From: Ophiostoma sp. CBS 140.51
Taxonomy: Eukaryota > Ascomycota > Sordariomycetes > Ophiostomatales > Ophiostomataceae
NCBI GenBank assembly: GCA_029298735.1
Contig: JANSLP010000259.1
Span: 1-47,248, forward strand
Direction: 5' to 3'
DNA: 47,248 nt
Part shown: piece by piece, positions 20,522-30,108 of the stretch
Numbering within the stretch: position 1 is the first letter of the stretch
Layout: the number at the start of each line of letters is the position of its first letter
The notes under the pieces: generated by a model
The model's database searches: none
What the model saw: only the letters and a program-made list of their open reading frames with translations
What the model was told of the DNA's origin: nothing
Made by a program: the position numbers and the translations under genes

Positions 20522-23166
20522 GATGATTGTGGGATTGTGAGAAGCTTGACGAATGAGACACCTCCCAGTTTGTCACTGTAGATGATGATAATTCTCAGTT
20601 ATTTTGTGGCCGTGTCTAAAATAGAAGCACAAAGTAATTGAGGTGCCGTCTCGACCCCACGATTGCAGATTGTTCGGATCTCCAACTTCCACGCGGCGGT
20701 GATCCTGTTTCCTAGATATGCGTTCCATCCGGGTGCATCCAACCTGCTTCTTACTTCTTTCAAAAAAATCTTGTTTCTTGCACATCCTCTGTTGACAAGA
20801 GGAGCGTTTTTTTAACGGAGATGATTCGGTCTTGAACGACACCGCATCGTCCGCCAACCGCCTATCCTAATCCGAGCAGTTCATAATGCACTGCAGGATG
20901 AAGACGAGCCATCTAAATAAACGATAGGGGAAATGATTAAAATGGCGATGGAAAGCAACCTGGGGCGGACTGGCCCTGGCCGGTTTGGTGACAGTTGCAA
21001 GCCCTTGCGAATGGGGGCGAACAGGACTAGCGAGGCTAGCATGAATCACGATTGCGGAGACAACCAACAAAACGCGGAGATCGGGGGCTTCGGGGTGGAC
21101 AGCGCGGGGTCACCGCCAGGAAGAATGAGACAGGGGCGACAAAGACATCTCTGGTAACCAAATTCATGCCAAATGACTCGTGGTCGTTTTTGGAGGCAGA
21201 AGCAGGAATATCATGAATGATCATGAAGTAAGTTGACAGTGACAAGAGTCATGGAGATGTGTCGGCAAGTTTATTTTGGATTCTGGTATGTCGGATGCCC
21301 GGCACCCTTTATGAATCTAAAACAGTGTCGTATCTGTGTAAAGAATATCATAAATGTCTTTTTTACCACTCCAGAGAGTCTATTCAGGATATTCATCAAA
21401 CGAAGAGCTGTCCATGTGACACTGGTATGTTATTTCAGTATCCAGAGCATCGCGATCTGGGGTTGTCGCAGGCGCATCAGTGTCCGCCATATAGAATCAG
21501 AATGAACATAACTACAATTATAGTCAGATAGAAAATATATCAAAACCGTTTCTGGTTTCCTTTTATTTTCGGGTCTTCCAGATTTCCTGTTCTCGTCGTT
21601 GACTTCACTTTCTTGTTCGTTTTCCATTCTCCTCGATATTTTCTCTCACTGTTCGAAGCAGCCCCCAACGTTGCCGGCCATCCGTGATGTGGCCCCAGAC
21701 GTCGAACATGTTGCCTGCCTGACAATCCCTTTTGGCCATCGTTATTCGAATTCGACACTTTCTTCGCCTTTATTGATAAGTATGAGCTCACAATCGGCCG
21801 TGTGACGACGCGCTCTCGTCATGTTTCCAGATGTGTTTCGTTTCCATATGTGTTTCTCTTTTTTGCCCATACTCATCATATAGACTCCCTCTAACGCTGT
21901 TGAATCAGCACACTCCACACGTGATTGCCAATATGGGTCTTTCAATATTTCTCATTCACTTTGTCTCTTATTCGTATCGATTTGTGTCGCCTCTGCGCAG
22001 TGCGTCACCGCAACGACTGCCAGATGCGGCGTAGCGGATAATCATGAGTCACGATTGTGGAGGGACAAGGGCGGGGATTGGTTTTGTCTGTGCTGAGAGG
22101 CGTCTCCAAGATGCAGGCTTTGGCTGGCTTTCTTGGCCGTCTTCTTTCTTTCTTCATCTTCCCTTGAAAACTTAGAACTATCATCTCCCAGCACACCCTC
22201 TACGCCCTGCCATGTGTTCTCATCTCCGTAAAGGATGCCCTAGGACGCCGTGGAAGGGAAGGCATGGCCGCCCTAGAATGAAGCATGAATTGTGGTTTGC
22301 ATCGCCAAGGGATACATTCATGATATCACGATAATAAGTAGATAGCACAGACGATGAGCACGACACGAGGCAGATGACTATCTACGCATGAGATGCTTCC
22401 TTTTTTGATTGATTCCAATCGTGGTGGTTTTGCGGGAACTAGACCCAAACCTGTGTCTGGGCAATCAAACCTATCGTGATACATGTGTAAAAAGAAAGGA
22501 GAGATAGTGAAGAAAATTGACAGGAGAGACAAGAGTGAGTTTGAGAAGTGACAGTCCACTAACGACGCCCACCAACCCACGCGAACCCCAAGCACAACCC
22601 GGCTATTGCCTCCCGGCAGAGGACAAGAGACGTACCAAGAACACCAAAGTCTAAAGCGAACAGGGCTGGGCCACACATTCTACACCCAAATCGTGAATCA
22701 TAAGGTGGGCTGCGGAGAAAAGTGCAAGAATAGGGGGCACTAGCTGACAAGAGCCAGGACAGTCTTGGTTCAGGGCTTGTTTGGGTGGCACCATCAAGGA
22801 GCGTGTCTGGGGTAATCTGGGGATCGTCGAGAGGCGGAGGCGGGACCTGGGGTCAATGGGACCATAGAAGGAAAGACAGAAAGAAGAAAGAGAGAGAAAG
22901 AGACAAGAATGCAAATAGAGAGTGAGAGATTTGTGACCAACGCCGGAGGATTCCCGAACGTGTCAACAAGTCTTGGGTGCATGAAATGATAATAACGGCT
23001 GCCATCCACGTTCACTTTCTCCGTCTGCCGATCGTATAAGAAGAGAAGAGAATCTCAATCCATGTTTTGATTTACTTTTGTCTGTCTCTCATCATCGACT
23101 CGACTTTCACTCTTTTTTTTCTTTGTTTCTATTTCTCATATATCAACAACACTCACTCTTTTCAAG
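20522..23166. other. Intergenic: divergent promoter region of A-T-R and TRI12-like MFS genes
   Basis: This 2.6-kb stretch separates two divergent genes. ORFs here are under 120 codons and look random. The 23080-23165 part is T/C-rich with a TATAAGA element at 23035-23041, about 130 nt before the MFS start. I saw no repeats of the CGGCAGTNAA motif by eye. Confidence 0.5.
23035..23041 (+). promoter_or_regulatory. TATA-like element of the TRI12-type MFS gene
   Basis: TATAAGA lies about 130 nt before the ATG at 23167 and is followed by a pyrimidine-rich leader. Confidence 0.4.
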
Positions 23167-24960
23167 ATGGCCGACACGGGACAACGCATCTCGTATGAAA
23201 AGACGGAGACGGAGCGTATCGAACAAACCGAGACGAATCGCGCACCCACGCTCGCCGAGACCAGCGCCGATGTCGACGCCGATGATGAGGGCGACGTCCG
23301 TCCTCCAGGCTACTGGACATCGTTCCGATTCCTCGGCTCGGTGGTTGCCATTGTCCTGCTGGCCAACAATCTGTTCATCGGCTACTCCATGCCCGCCAGC
23401 ATCCTGTCTGTCATTGGCAAGGACCTGAATGCCGGCACATCCATCTCGCTAGCTTCCTTGACGCTCACTCTCATCAAGGGTGTCTGTCTGTTGCTTGTTG
23501 GTAGCATCTCAGATGTCATTGGTCGTCGTTACTTCTTGCTCGGTGGCCAGCTCGTCAACTTTGTCGGTGCCATTGTCGCTGCCCGCGCCACGAACGTCAA
23601 CATGCTCATCGGCGCTTCTGCTCTCGTCGGTCTCGGCCAGGCTACACAGCTGCTGTACCCCATGCTCATCCAAGAGATTGTGCCCAACAAATACCGTGGT
23701 ATCAGCCAAGGTTTGCTGTCGCTTGCCATCTTCCCGACCATTGCCCTGGGCCCGGCTTTTGCCCGCTTCATGGTGGCCAACCCCAAGTTTGGCTGGCGAG
23801 CGCTGTACTGGCTGGACGCTATTACCGTCGGCATCTCGTTCATCCTCTTTGCCCTCTGCTACTTCCCGCCTGGCTTTAAGGAGCTGCAGGGCGGCCGCAC
23901 CACTCGCAAGTCGATCCTCAAGCATATTGACTACGGAGGATTTATCCTATACGCAGGCGGTCTAGTCCTGTTGCTTCTGGCTCTGTCTTGGGGTGGCAGC
24001 AAGCACCCGTGGAAGAGTGCCACGATCATCTCTATGCTCGTCATCGGTGTCCTCACTCTGGTTGCATTCGCCCTCTATGAGATCTACATGCCGCTCCACA
24101 CCCCGCTCCTGCCCATGAAGCTCTTCAAGATCAAGAACTTTGTCGTGGCTGTCGTCGTCGGTTCTTGTGGTCAAATGTCCTGGTATGCCCTCAACTTGCT
24201 GTGGCCTTACCACATACAGAACTTGTACACCACCGACAACTCCAAGGTCGGCTGGATGTCGTGTATCACGGGAATTGCCCTGGCTACGGGCGAGCTTATC
24301 ATGGGCTTCTTTTGCAGAAAGGGCGGCCGCATCCGGCTGCAGATGATTGCCTCGGTCGCCCTCTACACGACGTTCAGCGGCATCATGGCCATTGCCAATC
24401 AGCACCGCGAGAGCCTGGCCGTGGGTATGATCACCACCATTGGCTTCTGTGTTGGCTGGATCGAGCTCATCACCATTGTCGTCGCTACCCTTGTCGTCCC
24501 GCCCGACCAGATTGGTACCGGTTCTGCTTTCTTTGCCAGCACCCGCGCCACCACTGGCACAATTGTCAGCAGTATTTACCTAGCTATCTACAACAACCGC
24601 TACCCGGCCCTCATGGAGCCTGATATCACCAAGGCTGTCGAGGCCGCCGGTCTGCCCGAGTCAAGCCTGACCCAGTTGTTTGCGGCCATTGCCAACGGTA
24701 CCACTGCTGCTTTGAACGCTGTCCCTGGCTTCACTCCCGCCATCAACGCTGCTGTCATTGACGGTCGCAAGTCGGCCTATGCTACTGCCCTAGCCGATGT
24801 CTACCTGACCAGCATCGCTTTCGGCTCCATTGCCCTGATCACCATCTTCTACGGCCGCAATGACATTGAATCCAAGTTCACCAACTTTGTCAACAAGACT
24901 GTGTCCCATGTTGGTGGCGGCAAGGTCGAGGAGGACCGTGAGAAGGTTGCCCAGTTGTAA
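23167..24960 (+). CDS. MFS exporter, TRI12/DHA14 type (14 TM)
   Basis: This intronless gene encodes 597 aa. The charged cytosolic N-terminus (about 50 residues) is followed by hydrophobic segments suggesting 14 membrane helices. Marks of the TRI12-like DHA14 subfamily include the GYWTSFRFLGSVVAIVLLAN start, the SDVIGRRYFLLGGQ loop after TM2, the GLGQATQLLYPMLIQEIVPN segment of TM4-5 and GWRALYWLDAI in TM6. The extracellular loop before the last helix is long (about 70 residues, PALMEPDITKAVEAAG onward), as in siderophore and trichothecene permeases. It is divergent from the A-T-R gene, the usual arrangement for a product exporter, but the substrate is not determined. Codon use is strongly C-biased, suggesting high expression. 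A candidate AATAAA signal follows at 25110. Confidence 0.88.
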   Translation: MADTGQRISYEKTETERIEQTETNRAPTLAETSADVDADDEGDVRPPGYWTSFRFLGSVVAIVLLANNLFIGYSMPASILSVIGKDLNAGTSISLASLTLTLIKGVCLLLVGSISDVIGRRYFLLGGQLVNFVGAIVAARATNVNMLIGASALVGLGQATQLLYPMLIQEIVPNKYRGISQGLLSLAIFPTIALGPAFARFMVANPKFGWRALYWLDAITVGISFILFALCYFPPGFKELQGGRTTRKSILKHIDYGGFILYAGGLVLLLLALSWGGSKHPWKSATIISMLVIGVLTLVAFALYEIYMPLHTPLLPMKLFKIKNFVVAVVVGSCGQMSWYALNLLWPYHIQNLYTTDNSKVGWMSCITGIALATGELIMGFFCRKGGRIRLQMIASVALYTTFSGIMAIANQHRESLAVGMITTIGFCVGWIELITIVVATLVVPPDQIGTGSAFFASTRATTGTIVSSIYLAIYNNRYPALMEPDITKAVEAAGLPESSLTQLFAAIANGTTAALNAVPGFTPAINAAVIDGRKSAYATALADVYLTSIAFGSIALITIFYGRNDIESKFTNFVNKTVSHVGGGKVEEDREKVAQL

Positions 24961-25816
24961 GAAGTGGTCATAGATGAAGTTCAGATTGATGGATATGGAA
25001 ACTGTTGGTTGCATATAAAGATGATGTTTACTACGTAGAAAACAAGGTTGAATAAGACAATACATCTACCATATCAGATAAATATTGTTAAATCTGAACC
25101 AATGCTATGAATAAATCGCACGTCAAATTCTAGATCATCTTTCAAAAGCCACGAGCCGCCTCGACACCCTCAACAATTGACCGCATTTTTCCATGTGCGT
25201 TCTCCGCTTTTTGTTGTTTGCCGACGCATCTAACCAATAGCATCGTGTTCCTGGCCGTGTTAGTGAATATCCGGGGTCATTCAGTCAAATCCAGTCTGGA
25301 ACCGGGCCCTTTTGACACGCTGGAACAGCACTAATGACTAGCAAAATGGCAGCCCAGAGCAGGCTAAAGCAAGCCACCACAAGAACTAACGAAGAGAGAG
25401 AATGAAAGTCGAAGAAATAAGTGAAGAGAGACCATGCTTTTCACTCCTACGGCTACGCGGAGAAGCGGAGCGTCGGGTGTCGGAGTCCGGGCCACTTTGT
25501 GCTTTTTGTGCATGCCTTTGTGGCGGCTTTGAACGCACAGAGCACTCAATCTGAACCCCAGTCCACTGTCCTCCTGTCTCCCCCAGCTTCTCCACGATCC
25601 CCTTCCCCCAAATAATTTAAAATCCACCCCATTCCCCTCCATGATTCATACTTTGCTGCGGAGAGCATTTTCACACATTCTCATACTCTCACTCTGCAAC
25701 ACCACCACGTTGCACTCACGACGACTGCAGGCGACCAAGACCACCACTGTACGATTTGTCGTATCGCGATACTCCTCACGATAACACACACCATCGCTGG
25801 GTGTACACTGCCCACC
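24961..25816. other. Intergenic: MFS 3' flank and bZIP promoter
   Basis: An AATAAA poly(A)-like signal lies at 25110-25115, about 150 nt after the MFS stop. A CCAAT sequence occurs near 25233. No supported ORF is present. Confidence 0.5.
25110..25115 (+). terminator. AATAAA poly(A)-like signal of the TRI12-type MFS gene
   Basis: AATAAA lies about 150 nt after the MFS stop in an AT-rich 3' flank. Confidence 0.35.
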
Positions 25817-27088
25817 ATGGCCAAGCAGGACCCGGCGACACGGCGGGTGTCCAACATGACCAGCTCGCAGGTCGAGCACAAACGGGCCATTGACCGTGCC
25901 AACCAGCAAATCTGCCAGCGCCGGAAACGGGCCAAAATGCAGTGGTTGGAGGGCGAAGTCATTCGGTTGACGGGGCAGTTGGATGCTGCCCATGAGCGGA
26001 TCCGAGAGCTGGAGGCCGGAGCGGCTGCTGTTGCTGCCACAGGAGGTGTCCCGGTCTACCAGCCGGTACCGATCGATGTAACAATGGATGTGCCGCTCAA
26101 CCCTCCTGTTATCATCGAGCCGGCCGTTCTCAAACCCGTCCTCGAAATGCCATCACTCAACACCTCCACGAGTCCGTCGACTCTTGCGTCGACGACATCG
26201 AATACAACGGTCGCCACTACAAGCACGGCCGCTACCTCTGAAGATCCACGCAATGACTACGACTCCATCTGGACGGTCCACCTCCGCGAGCTCCTCGACC
26301 CAGCCCACAACGATGACTACGGCGAGCTAGGCAACATTGTCTTTGAATATCCCATGCCGCCGCCGGATACACCCTCTCCGCAGTACGGCGAGGGCGGCGA
26401 GATTACACTGCCCGACTGGCAGGTCGTTCCCCTGCATCTCCCACCTGAAACTGATCTCGACCGCTTTATCATTGAGACGACCAACTCGGGCCGCCGACTG
26501 CACCAGCAAACAGGTGCTGCCGAGCTGTCACAAGCCCAGTTCCCCAGCATTTCTTCCTTACTCAACCCCAACTTGGGTGATGATGGCACTCGTCCACTCA
26601 CATTTGCCCTCGCCACCCACGTCGTGCGGAACAGCACCGTCAAGTCCATTACAACGCGCATCGCTCTAATGTACTTGCTGTCTCACTTGCTACGATGGCT
26701 GGTCTGCCGCAACCGGCAGACTTACGAGAAACTGCCCGACTTCTTGAAACCCACACACCTCCAGCGGACAGTACCACACCCGGCATGGGTCGACGCCATT
26801 ACCTGGCCGGCGGCAAGAGACAATATCATTCGCACCGAGGCCTGGAAGAAAATTACTTTTGACGAGTTCCGGCGCGTCACTGGTGCCTGCATGTCTGTTA
26901 ACTGGCCATACACTGACTCGGGTGCCTTTTCGGATCTGGGCGATGGTCAGAACTTAGTGTTGAGCCCGCTGTTTGAAGACCACATTCGTCGTGCTTCCAA
27001 CTGGACACTGAGCAAATCTACGGCCGCTCGCTTCCCGTTTATGAAGGAGTTTTGTGTGGCCGTTCACGAGGGTGAAGGCAACGCGTAG
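25817..27088 (+). CDS. bZIP transcription factor with C-terminal DUF3425
   Basis: This intronless gene encodes 423 aa. A fungal-type basic region lies at about residues 22-40 (HKRAIDRANQQICQRRKRAK), followed by a leucine-zipper-like heptad series (L44, L51, then A58, L65). The middle is Thr/Ser/Pro-rich and acidic. The C-terminal part (about 270-415) matches the DUF3425 domain found in many fungal bZIP proteins: TTRIALMYLLSHLLRWLVCR, then PDFLKPTHLQRTVPHPAWVD, FDEFRRVTG and MSVNWPY. The start ATG has a strong context (CACCATGGCC). It sits between the exporter and the aldolase-like gene on the same strand; a role as second regulator of the locus is inference. It resembles the bZIP-DUF3425 protein at 44568-46370 in architecture. 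Confidence 0.88.
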   Translation: MAKQDPATRRVSNMTSSQVEHKRAIDRANQQICQRRKRAKMQWLEGEVIRLTGQLDAAHERIRELEAGAAAVAATGGVPVYQPVPIDVTMDVPLNPPVIIEPAVLKPVLEMPSLNTSTSPSTLASTTSNTTVATTSTAATSEDPRNDYDSIWTVHLRELLDPAHNDDYGELGNIVFEYPMPPPDTPSPQYGEGGEITLPDWQVVPLHLPPETDLDRFIIETTNSGRRLHQQTGAAELSQAQFPSISSLLNPNLGDDGTRPLTFALATHVVRNSTVKSITTRIALMYLLSHLLRWLVCRNRQTYEKLPDFLKPTHLQRTVPHPAWVDAITWPAARDNIIRTEAWKKITFDEFRRVTGACMSVNWPYTDSGAFSDLGDGQNLVLSPLFEDHIRRASNWTLSKSTAARFPFMKEFCVAVHEGEGNA

Positions 27089-28037
27089 ACGATGGAAGAT
27101 GAGTGTGAGGGGTACGGCATAGAAAATGTCTGAGTGTGTACGAGTTTGTATGATCCACGTTTATGTATAATGAAACCTTTCTTTTTCTCTTACAGCTGTG
27201 TGTTACAATGTATATCGTGTCTCCGAGCATCCGTCAACTGTCCTCACCATATCTGCAATACCATCAGACATATTTCGACGCTCATCCCAAACCAGAAGGT
27301 GGTAGAATACCCCACGGCAAGGCTGTAGAATTCACGGAGAGAAACACCACGTTTGTACAAAATCCGGGGTCTTCATGGTCATTCCCCAGGTTTTGGCTGC
27401 AGGCGCACGAGTCAAGCATGCATGACGGGACGCCTCTATCCCTCAGCCTCGCGGGAATCTTGGAGCCTATTCGAGTGCCGTTTGGTCCATTTCTGGGCTT
27501 CGCCTATAAGCTGACAGATCTTCCCGTTCTTTTCACCCTCCGAATGCCGTTGTCCGAGCCATCACCGTTGGATTGCCCGCCGGAGCTGACGAGGCAACTC
27601 CTTTGGAGCTAGTCGTGATGGGTGACCACAGAAAGACCCTCAGAATGCGGGGAAATGGCTGTCGTGAACACACATTCTGGCAGTGTGCGACTAGCATGAA
27701 TCACATTGCAGAACTCCAACCCAACGCCAGCTTGGAGCGAAACAATTGCCTCCCGGAATACCACTTGGCGGACGCTCAAGGAAAATAGGTACTCGGGGGG
27801 GCACGCTTTCTGGATGTTGGATATCGATGATGCGGCTTCTAGGCATCTTTTTGAAATAAGAAGAAATAAAGTCAACAAACTTGGAACCAACATCAACATT
27901 GAAATAATCAAAATCAAAATAACGAAAGAATTAATTTACGACAAAACTTTAACGATCAGAATAATACGACTTCGACCTCAACATACGTCCCCCAAATCAA
28001 ATCACAATCACATCACAACACCCCTCCCTCCCCCACC
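27089..28037. other. Intergenic: bZIP 3' flank and aldolase-like promoter
   Basis: ORFs of 149 and 192 codons occur but carry no recognisable domain; the longer one runs into the real aldolase-like gene in another frame. The 27840-28020 part is A-rich and gives way to a short C-rich leader ending in CCACCATG. Confidence 0.5.
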
Positions 28038-28901
28038 ATGTCGACCACAACGACCACCACGGCCCCGCCCAAGGTCTACACCAACCTTACGGCTGCTGAG
28101 ACCACGATGCATGGTGGCCAGGAGATTGAGCTCCCCCTCTTCCCCAAGCCGCCCACATTCACCGACAAGGCCGATGAGCGCGAGTATCTCAAGGGCCGTC
28201 TGGCGCTGGCCTTTCGCCTCTTTGGCAAGTTCGGCTTTGACGAGGGCGTCGCCGGTCACATCACACTGCGGGATCCAATCCTGACAGACCACTTTTGGGT
28301 CAACCCCTTGGGCCGTGCTTTCTCGCAGATGCGCCGCTCCGATCTGATTCTGGTCAACGGCAAGGGCGAGGTCGTCGACGGCGGTGCCAACCGGTTCCTC
28401 AACAAGGCCGCCTACATGATCCACCACGCCATCCACACAGCCCGGCCAGATGTCAACTGCGCCGCGCACTCTCACTCTCTCTATGGCAGAGCGTTCTGCA
28501 CTCTCGGCAAGCCCATTGACATGCTGACACAGGACAGCTGTGCCTTCTACAAGAGTGTCGCTGTCTACCAGCAGTTCAACGGTGTCGTCCTGGACGAGGG
28601 CGAGGGCGATAACATTGCCCGGGCTCTTGGTGACGGTAAGGCCTGTCTTCTCCAGAACCATGGCCTGTTGACGGTTGGTGGCACAGTGGAGGCTGCTGTT
28701 TTCTGGTTCTCATCGATGGAAAAGTGCTGCCAAGTGCAGCTACTTGCCGAAGCAGCATCCGGCGGCAACACCAAGAAGATCAACGAGGCCGATGCCGAGT
28801 TCACATCCAAGAGCGTCGGCAACCCGAATGTTGGCTGGTTCAGTGCGCAGCCCATGTTTGATGTGATGATTGAGGAGATTGGCGATGCGTATCTGCAGTA
28901 A
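28038..28901 (+). CDS. Class II aldolase/adducin domain protein
   Basis: This intronless gene encodes 287 aa. The fold is recognised from FGFDEGVAGHITLRDP, FWVNPLG, HTARPDVNCAAHSHSLYGRAF and LLQNHGLLTVGGTVEAAV. The zinc ligands of class II aldolases are present as H144 and H146 (HSHS) and H208 (QNHG). The position of the catalytic Glu in fuculose-phosphate aldolase (before the ARPDV helix) appears to be Ala (NKAAYMIHHAIH), as is common in the adducin-like fungal branch, so a canonical retro-aldol reaction is doubtful. Cytosolic location is likely, since there is no signal peptide. The start ATG at 28038 follows CCCACC, a good context. It lies at the right edge of the candidate metabolite locus; a linked role is inference. 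Confidence 0.88.
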   Translation: MSTTTTTTAPPKVYTNLTAAETTMHGGQEIELPLFPKPPTFTDKADEREYLKGRLALAFRLFGKFGFDEGVAGHITLRDPILTDHFWVNPLGRAFSQMRRSDLILVNGKGEVVDGGANRFLNKAAYMIHHAIHTARPDVNCAAHSHSLYGRAFCTLGKPIDMLTQDSCAFYKSVAVYQQFNGVVLDEGEGDNIARALGDGKACLLQNHGLLTVGGTVEAAVFWFSSMEKCCQVQLLAEAASGGNTKKINEADAEFTSKSVGNPNVGWFSAQPMFDVMIEEIGDAYLQ

Positions 28902-29622
28902 GATATTGTGGTGTCACAATATCGGGATATTTCATGGCTATTCAGATTGCATACAAACAACAAGTACAGATAAATCAAATGAGTTATGTTTAATATGATT
29001 GGCCAGGTCTTCTGATGTGGTACTTTTTTCACACTTGACATGACTATGATGGCAAATGGCATCGTCCAAAAACATTAGACGAAATGTATGGAAAGTGGAC
29101 AAATTGACATTGTGTTAACTGCCGGTATGCTGTCGGTTCGACCAAGGGATTCGCCGGGTTGAAAGTCGACAAAAGGGATTAAGTAAGGCATGTGTGTGCA
29201 TCCATTAAGACATATGTCAGATCTTCCAATAGTTGAGAAAGTGAATAACTCGGTATCACTTTGATATCTTTTGCATTTCCGTGGTTTCCTCGATTTTCGG
29301 TGAATAATTTCATCGTTATCCTTATTTTTCTTCTTTTCTTTAAGTTTGTTTGAGATTATTGTAATTTAAATTGGTCTCATTTTCATTTATTCTTATTTGA
29401 GCACATTTCCATTTTTATATATCTCGTCACATCAAACGATCATGAGAAAAATACACACCACGACACATATAATCCGTATTTATCCTCCTGATCTTATCAA
29501 AGGATGAAAATCAAGATTTCTGACGTTATCCATTCGATTTCACCGCATGTTTGCTCATCACCCACATGTGTTGGGTGTCGCGAGAGCATGGGGTACGAAT
29601 CGCCACAGTGAGAAAGATAAGT

Positions 29623-29640
29623 CACGTGCAGGAACACGTG
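29623..29640. promoter_or_regulatory. Tandem CACGTG (E-box) pair
   Basis: CACGTGCA occurs twice in direct repeat 12 bp apart, after GATAAGT. The first copy reads GTCACGTG, the Cbf1-type site. No gene start follows closely on either strand. Confidence 0.45.
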
Positions 29641-30086
29641 CAAAATATTCACATCCACCACATTCGACATGACTAAGCAGAGCCATCAAAATCCAACAAA
29701 GACGTCGCCTCACCCCACGTTGTTTCATTCATTGTTTCTTTCACGTTGTTTTACGCTATTTCCACTACACGCGTCATCACCTGGGTCCGGCAATACCGTA
29801 TGTGCGTATTACTCGATTCCCGTTTTGGTCTGCTATCCGCGAGCGAAGGTGGCCGAAGTGCCGAGCAGGTTCCCCACAACTAAGCAAAAAGGAGACGGCG
29901 AAACGCGGCCGTGTCCAGCCGTAGTCTACGGAGAAGAGCGGGTACAATGGCGCGTACAGTGTAGGAAGGTACACCGTGGCCTACGGCCCAATCACGGCTT
30001 AGGGCGGGGCAGTGCTCGGTGTGGGGGCCTTGGAGGGCAGAAGGGCTCTTCTTTTTTTCGTGTCTCTTTCGCGTGGTTTTTTGACA

Positions 30087-30108
30087 GTACGTACTCCGTA
30101 CTCCGTAC
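30087..30108. repeat. GTACTCC direct repeats
   Basis: The core GTACTCC occurs twice in tandem and is flanked by GTAC on both sides. Looser variants (GGAGTAC) occur near 31255-31285. Confidence 0.5.

Noticed and set aside
27163..27612. 149-codon plus-strand ORF after the bZIP gene
   Set aside because: No domain, no leader signal, and it sits in the immediate 3' flank of the bZIP gene. A small novel protein cannot be fully excluded.
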